From Trochalopteron elliotii (lineage: Eukaryota; Chordata; Aves; Passeriformes; Leiothrichidae), in assembly GCA_024734555.1 (NCBI GenBank), contig JANPWX010000062.1:1465541-1529540 (forward strand): 64,000 bases of DNA, read 5' to 3'. The first letter of the stretch is position 1. Each line of letters opens with the position of its first letter. Shown here piece after piece: positions 63,021 to 64,000 of the stretch. Under the pieces are notes generated by a model. That model saw only the letters and a list, made by a program, of their open reading frames with translations, was not told where the DNA came from and ran no database searches. Made by a program: the position numbers and the translations under genes.

Positions 63021-64000
63021 TTGGAAAGTCTCAGTAGGAGCACTGAATCAGGGAGTTCCTAAAGCACAACAAATGTAAAAGTCAGAAAGTAATTTCTGAA
63101 TTGCATTTAGGAAGCCAGAAGGCAAAGACTTAATTAAAATGATTTGTACTTCGGTGTCATATTTTAGTATGGGAAGTCTTTAACCTAATAGTATTCAAAT
63201 CTTTTTTTGATTCCAATTTTTACTGAGTTTTCATGCCTCATCTTTGATCAGCACAGACTCCAGTCTGCTAGGTAGGTAAAGCTATAGCATAAGACAAAAT
63301 GAAATATACAATATCAGAAAAAAGATTTATTACTATATACCCAGAGAAGGCGTAATTTGCATATGAAAGGGGAAAAAAGAGGCAAGTTTAATGTTGCTAA
63401 CTCTTTGCTTTCTTTTTGAATGCCCAGGGAGAGTGGATTTTCAGATCTTTAACACTTACATTCATTACAATCTGACTGTGTAAATAGTAAGGTAGCTCAG
63501 AAAAGACATAAAACATCCATGTTACTTGAGTAAGAAAAGAGCAATTTATTAAATGTAACATCACCCTTCAAGGGAATCTTTGTTTATTTAAAAGACTAAA
63601 ACCTACTCAATGTTGTAAAAAAATAGTTTTAATGTAGAAATGGGAAACATCCTTGAAGGACATAGGAAAAATCACAATAAAGAAAACATATATTAGGAAG
63701 TGTACCAGGTGTGGCCATTTAAATTCAACTGAAAGGGAAGATATCATGTTCTCATAACAATGAGAAAATGGTATGTCAGTGAATCAATTATTAAGATCAG
63801 TGTTGTAAGATGTACCTGTATATAATTTTCCAGTTTTTCACAAGATGTTTTAGGCAGTACTTCCCTCCTTCTCAGGTGGTTAAACATGCTTCTGTTTTAT
63901 ATTTATTTTTGGGTGGGGTTACAGTTTAACTTCTTACTCATTCCATCTGATGAAAGTAAAAGTAAACATATAGGCAAGAAATAGGCAGACAGCTACACAA
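63021..64000. other. AT-rich non-coding stretch, nothing recognised
   Basis: No gene or repeat family is seen to the end of the window. Confidence 0.55.

Noticed and set aside
1..64000. tRNA, rRNA, snRNA, CRISPR arrays, operons or bacterial-type systems
   Set aside because: No cloverleaf, spaced direct-repeat array or dense gene arrangement was seen. The repeat content is that of a bird genome.

Overview
The window looks like non-coding DNA from a bird nuclear genome. It is AT-rich, and no long open frame can be assigned to a known cellular protein. The diagnostic content is five CR1 LINE pieces ending in the avian ATTCTRTG-type octamer tail, plus LTR sequences resembling those of avian endogenous retroviruses. 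A songbird is plausible from the LTR types, but I recognise these from memory, so the clade below 'bird' is a weak inference. The window is probably a gene desert or the inside of a very large intron.

Layout: 1-6 kb is AT-rich unique sequence with one sense CR1 tail (1049-1267). At 6.1-7.6 kb there is a GC-richer block of probable old repeat, followed by the longest CR1 copy (6777-7590, minus strand), which still shows the decayed C-terminal part of the CR1 ORF2 protein. At 9.4-9.9 kb is a well-delimited solo LTR with a 6-bp target duplication and a 17-base G run. From 9.9 to 25.5 kb there is little apart from a short CR1 tail at 18.1 kb. At 25.5-27.6 kb there are two exon-like pieces with compatible reading phase. 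From 27.6 to 49.6 kb there is mostly unique AT-rich sequence with simple repeats, including an uninterrupted 268-base pyrimidine tract (40684-40951) and GC-richer blocks at 38.1-39.0 and 44.7-45.1 kb. From 49.6 kb to the end there are an ERVL-like LTR, another CR1 tail, a second solo LTR of the same family and orientation as the first (58256-58701, different 6-bp duplication), and two ERVL-like LTR fragments.

No operon, pathway, RNA gene, CRISPR array or novel system is visible. The most useful observations are the exactly bounded pair of related solo LTRs, the very long TTTC tract, and the candidate exons at 25.5 and 27.4 kb, which could mark an unannotated transcript or a rare exon of a gene whose body lies outside the window. 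All repeat assignments are by eye and should be confirmed with a repeat library.
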